DNA of 64,000 bases from the NCBI GenBank assembly GCA_963763755.1, contig CAVXQE010000010.1:186001-250000 (forward strand), in the 5' to 3' direction. A program made the position numbers and the translations under genes. Shown here piece after piece: positions 51,356-60,224 of this stretch. This DNA is from Gaiellasilicea sp963763755. GTDB taxonomy: Bacteria > Actinomycetota > Thermoleophilia > Gaiellales > Gaiellaceae. The notes below the pieces were generated by a model. That model was not told the origin of the DNA. It ran no database searches and was given only the letters and a program-made list of their open reading frames with translations. Numbering within the stretch: position 1 is the stretch's first letter; every line of letters starts with the position of its first letter.

Positions 51356-54238
51356 CTACGCAGGAACCGGTGGGCTGCCGGCTAGTACGGCTGGGAGTCC
51401 GTCGCGGGAGTCGAGCGTCAGTTTGCGGAAGACGCTCGTCAGATGCCCCTCGACCGTGCGTGTCGTGATGAACAGCGTCTGGGCGATCTCGCGGTTCGTG
51501 AGGCCCTCGCCGGCGAGCTCCGCGACGCGCCGTTCGCTGGCGGTGAGGGCGTCGAGCCCGGTGAGGACGACGCGGCGCGGGCGTGCACCGGTGGCGCGGA
51601 GCTCGATCTCCGCCTGCTGCGCGAGCGGCTTCGCGCCCGCCTGGTGGGCGACGTCGAGTGCCTCGCGGAGGAGGTCGCGTGCCTCGGTACGCCGGTTGCG
51701 ACGCCGCAGCAGGGCGCCGAGGTCGGCGAGCGCTCGTGCTCGCTCCACGCGTGAGTCGGCCAGCTCGAACTCGTCGACGGACTCGCGCAGCAGCGACTCG
51801 CCGCGATCGCCACGGACGACGACGCCGGCGACGCGCTTGGCCGCGGCGAGCGCGCGCGGCGTTCCGAATGCGCGGGCGAGCTCCACCTCCTCGTTCGCCA
51901 GGCGAAGAGCCTCGTCGTCCTGGCCGAGTGCGAGGTGGGCAAGGGCGGCCTGCGAGCGCCAGGGGAGGTAGCTCGGGCAGGTGATCTGCGCTCGTGTCAG
52001 CACCTCACCGACCGCGAGGAAGTCTTCGAGCCCCTCCGCGACCCGTCCCTGTGCGACCCGCAGTCGACCGCGGGCGACGCGGAGCACGGCGGCGGTGATC
52101 GAGCCGCTCTCAGCTTCGGCCTGGAGGGGCGCGAGCTCTTGCTCCGCGGCGTCGAGGGCGCCCTGGTCGGTGAGCGCGACGACGAGGACGGCGCAGTTCA
52201 AGACGCGGTAGAGAGTCGGCGCGGGCAGCTCGGCCGCTGCGAGCGCACTCCGGCTGTCGGCCTCGGCGGCGGCCAGATCGCCGCGGCGAAGCGCCAGCCA
52301 GCCTCGGTGGGCCAGGCCGGCGGCGAGCCGGCCGCCGTCCCCACGCGCGCGTGCGTTCGCGATCGAGACGTCGAGTAAAGGCTGCAGCTGAGCGTACCGC
52401 TCGGTCCAGAGCAGAGACAAGGTGGCCTGGGAGAACCAGGTTGCGAACGCGAACCACGGCGGAATCCCGGAGCGAGGCGGTTCGGTCCCGCCGGCGCGGA
52501 GTGCTCGGGCGGCGAGGTCGGCTCCGATCTCCGCGGGCTGGTTCGCGAGGACCGAGATCATCGCGGCCGCCGCCAGCAGCTCGGGTGGAGCCGTCTGATC
52601 AGCAGCTCGCGCGAGCAGAGCCTTGCGGCGCGACGCGACCGAGGCTGCGGCGGAGGGATCGTTCAGCGCGGCGACGACCGCGGCGGCCTCGAGCGCGAGC
52701 GAGAGGTCTGACCCGGCGTCGCCGACGGCCGCTCGGGCGCGATCGAGCACGACCACCGCCTCTTCGAATCGCTGTGCGCGGCTGAGCGCCAACCCGAGCA
52801 CGAGAGCGTCCAGGCCGGCCGCCTCGGCGGTGGGTGCGGCGTCGACGGCCTGTTGCAGGTGCTCCGGCCACTCGGGGAGACCGGCGCTCGCCTCGGCCAT
52901 GCCGAGATCGAGCAGCAGGACGGGACGCACACTTGCCTCCGGTGGCTCGGCGAGAGCGCGGCGCAGCAAGACCGCCTCGGCCTCCGGAGCACCCTGCTTG
53001 CCGGCGGCGCAGGCGGCCGCGACCAGTCGCTCGACCACCCAGTGATCGGCCGCGGGTTCGCTCAGGAGCAGGTGCTGGGCGACGCGCTCGCGCGCGCCCG
53101 GCTCCTCGGCGAGCAGTCGCGCCGCGCCGCTGTGACCTCGTGCGCGCTCGATGCCGGAGAGGTCTGAGTAGATCCCGCTGCGGACGATCGGGTGGATGAA
53201 CGCCAACGGCCGGCCCGACTCGATGATCCCAGCCGAGGCCAGCAGCTCGGCTGCCTCGGCCGCGTCAGGCTCGTCCAGATCGGCCAGCCACGCAGTTTGG
53301 AGAAGCTCGCTTTCCTCGAGGATCGCCAGCGCCCGCGCGAGCCGTCCCGCCTGCTCGGGCAACCGGCGGAGCTTGAGACGAACGGAGCGGCCGACCGGTC
53401 GCGCTCCGATGCGCTCGACATAGCGAGCGGCGTCCGCCGTCGGGGCGATTCCTCCCTCTCGTAGCGCGTCCACGAGAACCCGCAGCAGGAACGGGCTGCC
53501 GCCCGTCTCGCGGAGACAGGTGTCGATGAAAAGCGGATCCGGGACGCCGACCAGCGTCGCCTCGACCAGCTCCGCGACCGCGACTCTGCTCAGAGGGGAG
53601 AGCCGGATCAGATCGGCGCCCGAATCACCCGCCAGCGCCGCGAGCAGCTCGGTGTCGGTACGGGCCTCCTGCGGCCGGGTCGCGAGCACGAGCGCAACGT
53701 CCAGCTCCTCCAGGCGCGTGAGCAGGAAGGCCAGATAGCGAAGCGATGGGCCGTCGGCCCAGTGGGCGTCGTCAATGACCAGGCAGACAGGACCAGCCGC
53801 CGCGAGATTGGCGCACAGCCAGTAGAGGCCATGGAGGACTGCAAACGAGACGTCCGGGCGGAGCGATGCAGGGTCGTCGGGAGCCGGGGCGGCGCCCGGC
53901 AGTTCGAGAATGGCCGCCGCCGTGCCAGCGGTCGCGTGCAGCAGCTCGCCCCGCTCGAGCTCGGATGCGTGCGCCAACGGCGGCTCGAAGAGCTGGCGGA
54001 CGACGCCGAACGCGAACTCGCGCTCGAGCTCGGTGCCCCGGGCGCGCAGCACCCGCATGCCGCGCGCGGCCGCCGACTCCCGCACCGCGGCGAGCACCGC
54101 CGTCTTCCCGATCCCGGCCGGCCCTTCCAGTACGACGAACCTGCCACGCCCGGCGCAGGCCTCGTCCAGGGCGCCGTCGAGGTGCGCGAGCTCGTCGATC
54201 CGTTCGAGGAGCCCCGTGTTGAGCGGCTGGCCCGCCAA
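51356..54238 (-). CDS. LuxR-family AAA-ATPase transcriptional regulator (LAL type)
   Basis: This 960-residue regulator of the large ATP-binding LuxR class has an N-terminal AAA module (Walker A EGPAGIGKTAVL near residue 40, Walker B VCLVIDDAHWAD), a long helical repeat region (about 300-880), and a C-terminal LuxR helix-turn-helix (LTASERRVAELAGEGLTNRE, then TTRTVEGHLTSVFRKL). These proteins sense a ligand through the repeat region and activate nearby genes. It starts at TTG 54238 and is divergent from a flavin-oxidase gene with 144 bp between, where an inverted repeat lies. Confidence 0.92.
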   Translation of the reverse strand: MAGQPLNTGLLERIDELAHLDGALDEACAGRGRFVVLEGPAGIGKTAVLAAVRESAAARGMRVLRARGTELEREFAFGVVRQLFEPPLAHASELERGELLHATAGTAAAILELPGAAPAPDDPASLRPDVSFAVLHGLYWLCANLAAAGPVCLVIDDAHWADGPSLRYLAFLLTRLEELDVALVLATRPQEARTDTELLAALAGDSGADLIRLSPLSRVAVAELVEATLVGVPDPLFIDTCLRETGGSPFLLRVLVDALREGGIAPTADAARYVERIGARPVGRSVRLKLRRLPEQAGRLARALAILEESELLQTAWLADLDEPDAAEAAELLASAGIIESGRPLAFIHPIVRSGIYSDLSGIERARGHSGAARLLAEEPGARERVAQHLLLSEPAADHWVVERLVAAACAAGKQGAPEAEAVLLRRALAEPPEASVRPVLLLDLGMAEASAGLPEWPEHLQQAVDAAPTAEAAGLDALVLGLALSRAQRFEEAVVVLDRARAAVGDAGSDLSLALEAAAVVAALNDPSAAASVASRRKALLARAADQTAPPELLAAAAMISVLANQPAEIGADLAARALRAGGTEPPRSGIPPWFAFATWFSQATLSLLWTERYAQLQPLLDVSIANARARGDGGRLAAGLAHRGWLALRRGDLAAAEADSRSALAAAELPAPTLYRVLNCAVLVVALTDQGALDAAEQELAPLQAEAESGSITAAVLRVARGRLRVAQGRVAEGLEDFLAVGEVLTRAQITCPSYLPWRSQAALAHLALGQDDEALRLANEEVELARAFGTPRALAAAKRVAGVVVRGDRGESLLRESVDEFELADSRVERARALADLGALLRRRNRRTEARDLLREALDVAHQAGAKPLAQQAEIELRATGARPRRVVLTGLDALTASERRVAELAGEGLTNREIAQTLFITTRTVEGHLTSVFRKLTLDSRDGLPAVLAGSPPVPA

Positions 54239-54267
54239 ATGCCTTCAGCCTAGTCCGCGCTCGTGCC

Positions 54268-54283
54268 GAACGGAACTCCGTTC
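54268..54283. promoter_or_regulatory. Inverted repeat GAACGG-AACT-CCGTTC between divergent genes
   Basis: A perfect 6-bp palindrome with a 4-bp spacer lies 30 bp upstream of the LuxR-type regulator and 100 bp upstream of the oxidase. Close by, GTCGCCACG occurs twice (54311-54319 and 54339-54347), 28 bp apart. Both are candidate binding sites for the regulator. Confidence 0.4.
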
Positions 54284-54382
54284 TCGGGGTCGGCCCGAAA
54301 AGACAGGGGGGTCGCCACGGTGCGAGTGCGTGTCCCCCGTCGCCACGATCGCCTGACCAACCACCTCTCGGAGGAGCGACAG

Positions 54383-55747
54383 ATGAGTACCGCTGTGGAC
54401 GCAACACTAGTGGCAGAGCTGACCGACCAGGTCGCGGGCTCCGTGCTCGGGCCGAACGATCCCGGGTACGAGGAGGCCCGCACGGTGCACAACGGCCTCG
54501 TCGACCGGCGGCCGGCTCTGATCGTCCGTTGCCGCGGCACGAACGATGTCATCGCGGCGCTCGCGCTCGCGCGCCGGGCGAATCTCGAGGTCTCGATCCG
54601 CGGTGGCGGACACAACGTCGCGGGCCGTGCCGTCACCGACGGCGGGCTGATGATCGACCTATCGGAGATGAAGCGGATCGCGGTCGACCCTGCTGGTGCG
54701 ACCGCCGTCGCCGAAGGCGGCGTCACCTGGGGCGAGCTGAACGAGGCAGCCGCAGCGCATGGCCTCGCGGTCACCGGCGGAGCGGTCTCGGGGACGGGTA
54801 TCGCCGGGTACACCCTCGGCGGCGGACTCGGCTGGCTGATGGCCAAGTTCGGGCTGGCCTCGGACAACCTACTAGCCGTCGAGCTGGTCACCGCCGAAGG
54901 CGACGTCCTCCGCGCCGACGCAGGTTCGCACCCCGACCTGTTCTGGGCACTTCGCGGCGGGGGCGGCAACTTCGGCGTCGCGACGACGTTCACCTACCGG
55001 CTGCACCCGGTGGAGACGGTCGTCGGCGGCCTGATCGCCCACCCGATCGCCGCCGCTCCAGACCTGCTCCGCTTCTACCGAAACGCCGTCGCAGACGCCT
55101 CCGACGACCTGACCGTGTTCGCCGGGCTTGTCCACGCACCGGACGGCTCGGGCGTGAAGCTTGGCGCCCTTGTCGTCTTCCACACCGGTTCGCCGGAGGA
55201 GGCGGAACGAGAGCTCGAGCCCTTCAAGGCCTGGGGCTCTCCTCTGGCGGTCGACGTCGGCCCGATGCCGTACCCGGTCATGAACACGATCCTCGACGCG
55301 GGCTACCCGTCCGGATCGCTCAACTACTGGCTCTCGAGCTTCACCCGCGGCCTGCCCGACGAACTGATCGAGCTCGCGGTCGAGCGGTTCGCGGCCGTCC
55401 CCTCGACGATGACGGCGGTCCTGCTCGAGCACTTCCACGGCGCCGTCACACGGGTCGGCGTCACCGAGACCGCCGTGCCGCACCGCGAGCGCGGCTGGAA
55501 CCTCCTCATCCCGGCGGTGTGGACCGACGCCGCCGACACGGAGGCCAACATCGCCTGGACCCGCGAGACGTTCGCGGCGCTGCGGCCGCATCTGGGCAGC
55601 GGACGCTGGCTGAACTACCTCGGCGACGACCAGGCGGACGACGCGATCCGCGCGGCCTACGGCCCCAACTACGACCGCCTCGTCGAGGTCAAGCGTCGCT
55701 ACGACCCCGAGAACGTCTTCCACCTCAACCACAACATCGCGCCCTAG
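54383..55747 (+). CDS. FAD-binding oxidoreductase, berberine-bridge/VAO-type
   Basis: This 454-residue flavoprotein has RGGGHNVAGRAV, where the His is the site of covalent 8-alpha FAD attachment. TGGAVSGTGIAGYTLGGGLG follows, and the C-terminal YDPENVFHLNHNI is the BBE domain. The second, Cys-based FAD bond of berberine-bridge enzymes is missing, as GAVSGTG has no Cys. It would oxidise an alcohol, sugar or amine with O2 as acceptor. No signal peptide. It is followed at 28 bp by a cupredoxin gene and then an EF-hand-like secreted protein. Confidence 0.9.
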   Translation: MSTAVDATLVAELTDQVAGSVLGPNDPGYEEARTVHNGLVDRRPALIVRCRGTNDVIAALALARRANLEVSIRGGGHNVAGRAVTDGGLMIDLSEMKRIAVDPAGATAVAEGGVTWGELNEAAAAHGLAVTGGAVSGTGIAGYTLGGGLGWLMAKFGLASDNLLAVELVTAEGDVLRADAGSHPDLFWALRGGGGNFGVATTFTYRLHPVETVVGGLIAHPIAAAPDLLRFYRNAVADASDDLTVFAGLVHAPDGSGVKLGALVVFHTGSPEEAERELEPFKAWGSPLAVDVGPMPYPVMNTILDAGYPSGSLNYWLSSFTRGLPDELIELAVERFAAVPSTMTAVLLEHFHGAVTRVGVTETAVPHRERGWNLLIPAVWTDAADTEANIAWTRETFAALRPHLGSGRWLNYLGDDQADDAIRAAYGPNYDRLVEVKRRYDPENVFHLNHNIAP

Positions 55748-55775
55748 GGCCTCGCCAGGGCGAGAAAGGAACCCC

Positions 55776-56171
55776 ATGAAGAACAACATCCGACGCACCC
55801 GTCCGCGCACACTCCGCGCCGCGCAGCTCGCCGCACTGGCCGGAGCGGCGGCGATCGCCGCCGCACCCGGCACCGCTGCCCCAGCACCGAAGACCGTCGT
55901 CGGCTCGGTCGGGCCTGGCTTCACGATCGACCTGACGCTCGGCGGCAAGAAGGTCACGCAGCTAAAGGCGGGTGTCCCCTACCGCTTCCTCGTGCACGAC
56001 CGCGCCGCGATCCACGACTTCCACCTCAGCGGCCCGGGAGTGAACAAGGTCATCACCGGCGTCGGCTTCACGGGCACGAAGTCGCTCGTCCTCAAGCTCA
56101 GGAAGGGCAGCTACCGCTTCCTGTGCGACCCGCACGCCGGGGAGATGCACGGCTCGTTCCGCGTCGGCTGA
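55776..56171 (+). CDS. Secreted cupredoxin-like protein (second)
   Basis: The 131-residue protein has a signal peptide (RAAQLAALAGAAAIAAAPG) and a plastocyanin-type fold. His in IHDFHLSG, Cys in RFLCDPHAGEM, and His and Met in the same block give the four copper ligands. It is related in layout to the cupredoxin at 41680. Position right after a flavin oxidase suggests an electron-transfer or copper-supply role in the same unit. Confidence 0.82.
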   Translation: MKNNIRRTRPRTLRAAQLAALAGAAAIAAAPGTAAPAPKTVVGSVGPGFTIDLTLGGKKVTQLKAGVPYRFLVHDRAAIHDFHLSGPGVNKVITGVGFTGTKSLVLKLRKGSYRFLCDPHAGEMHGSFRVG

Positions 56172-56227
56172 CGACGGCTCGAGATACCGCAACCCGATCC
56201 ACCACCGACACAAAGGAGCAGATCAGC

Positions 56228-56869
56228 ATGACCCGCAATCTGAAAGCAACTGTGCTCTCCGTCGCAGCGACGGCCGCTCTGGCAGGCGCGATCGTCGCCG
56301 GCAGCGCATCCTCCGCGTCCGCGGCGAAGCCCACGAAGGCGCCCGTGAAGGTGAGCGTCCTCTCACCCCGGGCAGGCGACGTCGCCGGCAAGGAGAGTAA
56401 GGGCTTCTTCGTCGACCTGGCTCTCCGCTACCCGAGCCTCGCCGCCAGCGGAGCCGGATTCCAGCTGACGGGACCGACAGCCCATCTGAACCAGGCCCCG
56501 TTCCCCGGAGCGTTCGGGCCTGGCGTCGACGAGAAGGTCCCCGGCCTGATCGTGCTGTTGTCCACGGCCACGATCGGCGCCAGGAGCGGACAGAACCTGG
56601 CGAACCTCTTCAACCTCACCGGGTTCACGAACCAGAGGACGAACGAGATCTGGGACACCTGGATCGTCGGGGCCGCAAGCTTCGGCCGCAACGTCAAGAC
56701 CGTCCTCCGCGTCGCCGTCGCCGCCGACAAGAACAAGGACGGCGTCTACAACGACGCGCCGGCAGCCGTGCCGGACGCAAACCGCGACGGCCGCATCAAC
56801 GGCTTGGACCTGACCGCCTACGGGGTCGCGTCGAACATCGTCGCCGTTCCGTTCGAGATCCGCGATTGA
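56228..56869 (+). CDS. Secreted protein with EF-hand/dockerin-like calcium motif
   Basis: The 213-residue product has a signal peptide (ATVLSVAATAALAGAIVAG, cleavage near SASA), a globular part with KESKGFFVDLALRYPSL, and a C-terminal region with ADKNKDGVYND and PDANRDGRINGLDL. The latter two match the DxDxDG pattern of EF-hand/dockerin calcium loops. It is the last gene of the oxidase-cupredoxin unit and is followed by a terminator. Not a family I can name. Confidence 0.72.
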   Translation: MTRNLKATVLSVAATAALAGAIVAGSASSASAAKPTKAPVKVSVLSPRAGDVAGKESKGFFVDLALRYPSLAASGAGFQLTGPTAHLNQAPFPGAFGPGVDEKVPGLIVLLSTATIGARSGQNLANLFNLTGFTNQRTNEIWDTWIVGAASFGRNVKTVLRVAVAADKNKDGVYNDAPAAVPDANRDGRINGLDLTAYGVASNIVAVPFEIRD

Positions 56870-56880
56870 CGAGCATCCTC

Positions 56881-56911
56881 TGGGAGAGGGCGCCTCACGG
56901 CCCCTCTCCCA
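56881..56911 (+). terminator. Terminator after the EF-hand-like protein gene
   Basis: TGGGAGAGGG (56881-56890) pairs with CCCTCTCCCA (56902-56911), with an inner GCC/GGC pair, 12 bp past the stop. Confidence 0.75.
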
Positions 56912-57240
56912 ACCCGCTGGCTCCCTCCTTCCACTGGGACGTGCTGACGAGGCGCTCCGACACGAGCATCCCGTCCCGCGGGTCAGTCCATGTCAGCAAC
57001 CGCCGCGGCCGACCAGTCGACTCGTACCGCTGAAAGAGTGACTTCGGGGGCACCCGCCGCGTCGAGACGCCAGCTTGCGAGTCGGCAGCGTTCGCGTCAG
57101 TCGCTGAATTCGGCAGAGGGCGTGTTGAGCGGAAGCAGCGCAGCGAACGCTTGACCGAACGCGAGCGAACGTCGGGCGTTGCCATTCTTGCCACGCGCCG
57201 CGTCGGCTTCCTGCTGGACGACCGCCTTGCCTACCACCTC
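56912..57240. other. Intergenic stretch without a convincing gene
   Basis: About 330 bp between a terminator on each side. A minus-strand frame of 99 codons (56895-57194) crosses it, with a middle part that looks fairly protein-like (PKSLFQRYESTGRPRRLLTW), but it has no ribosome site or recognisable homology and ends inside the terminator. I do not call it. Confidence 0.45.
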
Positions 57241-57273
57241 TGCGCCCCGCCGGATACATCCCGGCGGGGCGCA
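57241..57273 (-). terminator. Terminator of the TIGR03118 propeller gene
   Basis: TGCGCCCCGCCGG (57241-57253) and CCGGCGGGGCGCA (57261-57273) form a perfect 13-bp stem with an ATACATC loop, 25 bp past the minus-strand stop. Confidence 0.8.
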
Positions 57274-57298
57274 GCGAACGCGCCTGGAGTCGGCGTCG

Positions 57299-58393
57299 CT
57301 AACCGGCTGGGCGGATGATGCCGAGGAGGCCGTGCGTTTCTTCATCGGGACCGGCGCTGAACCAGACCGCGTCGGTCCCTCCGCTCGCGGCAGTTCCGGG
57401 CAAGAGCGCCCAGAGGCCGTCGATGGAGAGAACGTCGTTGTTGCGGTCGCGCAGGAAGCCGAGGAAGTCCCCACTGTCGGCGTACGCTCCGATCTTCCCG
57501 TCGCCGAAGTTGCCGACCAAGAGCGCGCCGGCGTACTTGCCGAAGCTGCCCGGCGCGATGGCAAGGCCCCACGGCGCGTTGAGGTTGCCACGACTGGCGA
57601 TCCGCTGCACGGTCTGGCCGAAGTCGGTGTACTTGTCCACGAACCCGCGGTTGTGGCCGGCGACTTCCTCCTCGCCGTCCTCGTCCTGCAGGGCGTAGGC
57701 AACGTAGACCGCGCCGTCCAGGACCTGCACGTTGAACGGGGCGTAGCCGGCCGGCAAGTCCTGGTCGGTGAACGCCGAACCGACGTTGACACGGTTCCAG
57801 TTACCGTCGAAGACGTCAATCCGCGCGTGCCGGAAGTCCGCCGCGAGCAGGAACGGGCCGCTGGGCGTCTGCAGCAGCGCAAGCCCCGTGTAGATCGCGT
57901 CGTCGGAGTGCGCGGCCACCACCGCGGTCGCCCCGTTGGCCGGGTTCCACCCGGTGATGTCACCGGTCTGGCTGTCGAAGATGAACACTGCGGGGCGGGG
58001 GCCTAGCGGCGTGGGCACCTGGAAGCTGGTCGTGCCGTTGAACACCTGACCGGTCGGGGCGCCGTTGGTCACGGCGACCTCCAGGGCCACCTTGACGAAC
58101 GGGGTTCCGCCACCGCCGCCCCGGTAGAGGGTCGCGGTTCCGGTGCCGTTGTTGGCAACCCAGAGCGGGCTGGTGGGTGACAGCGCCAGTCCCCACGGGT
58201 TGACCAGCAGCGGGTCGAGGATCGGTGCAACGCCGGGCAGGTCTGACACGACATTGATCTGGTCGAACCGATTAGCCGTCGGCGCCGCCGCAGCCGGCCC
58301 GACGGAGCCCGCGGCAAGAGCTGCGACTAAGCCAACGACGACGGCGACGGCACGCAGTTGTCTGCTGAGGGCGAATACGGATGGACCAAGCAT
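57299..58393 (-). CDS. TIGR03118-family secreted propeller protein
   Basis: This 364-residue protein has a signal peptide (VAVVVGLVAALAAGSVGP) and about six beta-propeller blades. NVVSDLPGVAPILDPLLVNP at the start and NPWGLALSPTSPLWVANNGT are typical of TIGR03118. LNAPWGLAIAP and LLVGNFGDGKIGAY are later blade motifs. The function of the family is unknown. ATG 58393 has a GGGGAG site. It is preceded by two tandem palindromes that look like operators. Confidence 0.87.
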   Translation of the reverse strand: MLGPSVFALSRQLRAVAVVVGLVAALAAGSVGPAAAAPTANRFDQINVVSDLPGVAPILDPLLVNPWGLALSPTSPLWVANNGTGTATLYRGGGGGTPFVKVALEVAVTNGAPTGQVFNGTTSFQVPTPLGPRPAVFIFDSQTGDITGWNPANGATAVVAAHSDDAIYTGLALLQTPSGPFLLAADFRHARIDVFDGNWNRVNVGSAFTDQDLPAGYAPFNVQVLDGAVYVAYALQDEDGEEEVAGHNRGFVDKYTDFGQTVQRIASRGNLNAPWGLAIAPGSFGKYAGALLVGNFGDGKIGAYADSGDFLGFLRDRNNDVLSIDGLWALLPGTAASGGTDAVWFSAGPDEETHGLLGIIRPAG

Positions 58394-58410
58394 TGGTCTG
58401 CTCCCCTTTC

Positions 58411-58455
58411 GCGAAGTAGGTCCTTCGCAAGACAACTACGAAGGCCAGTCCTTCG
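58411..58455. promoter_or_regulatory. Two tandem palindromes, CGAAG-N7-CTTCG type
   Basis: GCGAAGTAGGTCCTTCGC (58411-58428) and CGAAGGCCAGTCCTTCG (58439-58455) share the pattern CGAAGnnnnGTCCTTCG. They are 27 bp apart, start to start, and begin 18 bp upstream of the propeller start codon. This spacing, near 2.5 helix turns, and the shared half-sites indicate a dimeric regulator with two sites. Confidence 0.6.
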
Positions 58456-58738
58456 CGGTTCATGAGCGATGCCAGCAGCCAACGGTCAGAGTCTGCGGTT
58501 GCGGGGCCTCGGACACGGAGGGGCATGCGCGGCGAGTGCGCTCACGGTCTCCACCGCCCGGGCGTTCCTTGACCGCTGGCTTGCGCGATGATCTGGCCTG
58601 GATAACGAGAACCCGCGACCGCCGGCGTGACAGGCCCGGTCGGGGTCCGACGCCCGCAAGGCCGCATGAATACAGCGATTCTGCGTCCAGTCGGTAGAAG
58701 CAGGGCCGAACGGGCTCGGCAAGCGTCCCTAGGAACAC
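58456..58738. other. Intergenic region without a gene
   Basis: About 280 bp between the operator-like repeats and the terminator by tRNA-Gln. Only short non-conserved frames occur in it, and I see no repeats or structures. Confidence 0.5.
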
Positions 58739-58739
58739 G

Positions 58740-58763
58740 AAAGCCCCGCAAACGCGGGGCTTT
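58740..58763 (-). terminator. Terminator of tRNA-Gln
   Basis: AAAGCCCCGC (58740-58749) pairs with GCGGGGCTTT (58754-58763) around an AAAC loop, 8 bp past the tRNA 3' end. T-runs occur on both strands. Confidence 0.85.
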
Positions 58764-58771
58764 TCTTCGAG

Positions 58772-58842
58772 CTGCGGGACTAGGACTCGAACCTAGACTA
58801 CCGGATTCAGAGTCCGGCGTCCTACCATTAGACGATCCCGCA
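58772..58842 (-). tRNA. tRNA-Gln (anticodon CTG)
   Basis: The minus strand folds as a cloverleaf: acceptor TGCGGGA/TCCCGCA, D arm with TCTAATGGTAGGA, anticodon arm CCGGA-CTCTGAA-TCCGG (anticodon CTG), and T arm CTAGGTTCGAGTCCTAG. Discriminator G; no encoded CCA. Confidence 0.95.
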
Positions 58843-58870
58843 TCGGCTCTTCGAGCGCCAGTTTAGCCAA

Positions 58871-59752
58871 CTACGTTTCGAGGCGGTAGATCGGAACGAG
58901 CCGCTTTTCGGCCTCCGTGTCGATGTGGGCAATCACCTCGACGTAGGGCTCGAGCCCGGACCCGATCAGCTTCGCCTTCAGCAGGCCGTCGACCTGGAAG
59001 AGGCCGGACGAGTTGTTCATCACGATCTCGATCATCACGGGATGCGACTCGCCGTCCTTGATCGAGACATCGTCGATCGCGGCCGCCGACAGCGAGTGCA
59101 TCGAGACGCGGCCTTTCTCGAACGGGATCCGCGAGCGTCCTTCGGCCATGTCGAGCGCGTCGGCGACACGCAGGATGCCGGCCTCGAGTGCCAGCGGCTG
59201 GCCGTCGGCGCGGTGGCTCGTGATCGCCTGCAGCACCTCGGAGATGATGACGGTGAGCTCCGGCTCCTCATAGATCCCGCGCAGGAGCTCGCGCATCTTG
59301 GGCTCTGAGAGGAAGAGCGAGAAGTCCTCGTGCCCGTGCCGATGGACGGACATCCCGACGCAATGGAGGAGCGAGGAGAGGGCGACGATCACCTCGGCAT
59401 CGTCCTGCTCGAGCCCGAAGTCGCGGACCGCGGAAGGCTCGATCCCGTGCTTCGTCAGTTGCCGGAGAAGCTTGAGCGCGATGTTCGCGACGATCTGGAT
59501 GTGCACCCAGGAGTGATCGTTGATCTCCATCCGGACGACCGCATTCACGTTCGCGACGTGCCACCAGCCCTTCAGCTGCTTGTCCTCGTTCACGCGCTCG
59601 AGCAACTTCCGCAGCTTGCGGTTGCCCCGCACCGGCAGGTTGATGTGCATCTTCTCGACCGCCTGCGCAGGCGTCAGCCTCGTCTCGCGGACCGCCTCCT
59701 CCGAGATGGGCGCATCGATGCGCTCTTCGGTCGTCTTGTCGAGCTCGGTCAT
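58871..59752 (-). CDS. HD-domain phosphohydrolase-like protein
   Basis: The 293-residue protein has an HD-type metal-binding core in helices: HSWVHIQIVANIAL, then LSSLLHCVGMSVHRHGHED, where His and Asp/Cys replace the strict HD pair, and ILRVADALDMAEGRSR. A C-terminal beta region follows (DGESHPVMIEIVMNNSSG). HD proteins hydrolyse nucleotides or cyclic nucleotides; the weak HD pair (HC) makes activity uncertain. ATG 59752 overlaps the RDD-gene stop by 4 bp, so the two form one unit. Confidence 0.78.
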   Translation of the reverse strand: MTELDKTTEERIDAPISEEAVRETRLTPAQAVEKMHINLPVRGNRKLRKLLERVNEDKQLKGWWHVANVNAVVRMEINDHSWVHIQIVANIALKLLRQLTKHGIEPSAVRDFGLEQDDAEVIVALSSLLHCVGMSVHRHGHEDFSLFLSEPKMRELLRGIYEEPELTVIISEVLQAITSHRADGQPLALEAGILRVADALDMAEGRSRIPFEKGRVSMHSLSAAAIDDVSIKDGESHPVMIEIVMNNSSGLFQVDGLLKAKLIGSGLEPYVEVIAHIDTEAEKRLVPIYRLET

Positions 59753-60216
59753 GTGCGCACCACCAGGCTGCGCGCGAACTTGTCGTGGAAGCTCTGGTTC
59801 CGGTCGTCGCGGAGCGGCCACAGATGATCGAGGATGCCGGGGATCCAGAACAGCGCCCAGAGGAACGCGGTCGAAAGCCAGCGGGTGAACGCCCGCCTGT
59901 AGCCGATGGATGAGTGGTTGTCTACGTCGACCACCTTGATCCCGACAGCCATCTTCCCGAACGTCTGGTTGCGCGAACCAATCAGCGCCGTCGTGTAGAT
60001 CGCCTCCGGTACGACCACGAGGAGCAGGATCAGGAGCGACTCTCCGTTGCGGATCCGGTCGTTCATCTCGTCGAGCGGCACCCCCGCCGCGAGGACGGTG
60101 ACGGTGACGATCGTCGCGAGGACGAGGCTGTCGATCATCAGCGCCGCGAGGCGGCGGCCCCAGCTGGCGAGCTCGCCGGCCGCGACGACCTCCACGTCGG
60201 TCAGATTCACGCTCAC
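59749..60216 (-). CDS. RDD-family membrane protein
   Basis: This 155-residue protein has three helices and the RDD pattern: ELASWGRRLAALMIDSLVL (Arg and Asp), a second helix (SLLILLLVVVPEAIYTTALI), and NQTFGKMAVGIKVVDVDNHS. The C terminus WPLRDDRNQSFHDKFARSLV is also typical. RDD proteins are thought to take part in ion or small-molecule transport. GTG 60216. It lies 8 bp after the ABC-exporter stop at 60225, so it belongs to the same transcription unit. Confidence 0.88.
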   Translation of the reverse strand: MSVNLTDVEVVAAGELASWGRRLAALMIDSLVLATIVTVTVLAAGVPLDEMNDRIRNGESLLILLLVVVPEAIYTTALIGSRNQTFGKMAVGIKVVDVDNHSSIGYRRAFTRWLSTAFLWALFWIPGILDHLWPLRDDRNQSFHDKFARSLVVRT

Positions 60217-60224
60217 AATCTAAT

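Noticed and set aside
56895..57194. 99-codon minus-strand open frame between two terminators
   Set aside because: It ends inside a terminator stem and lacks a ribosome site, although its middle looks somewhat protein-like.
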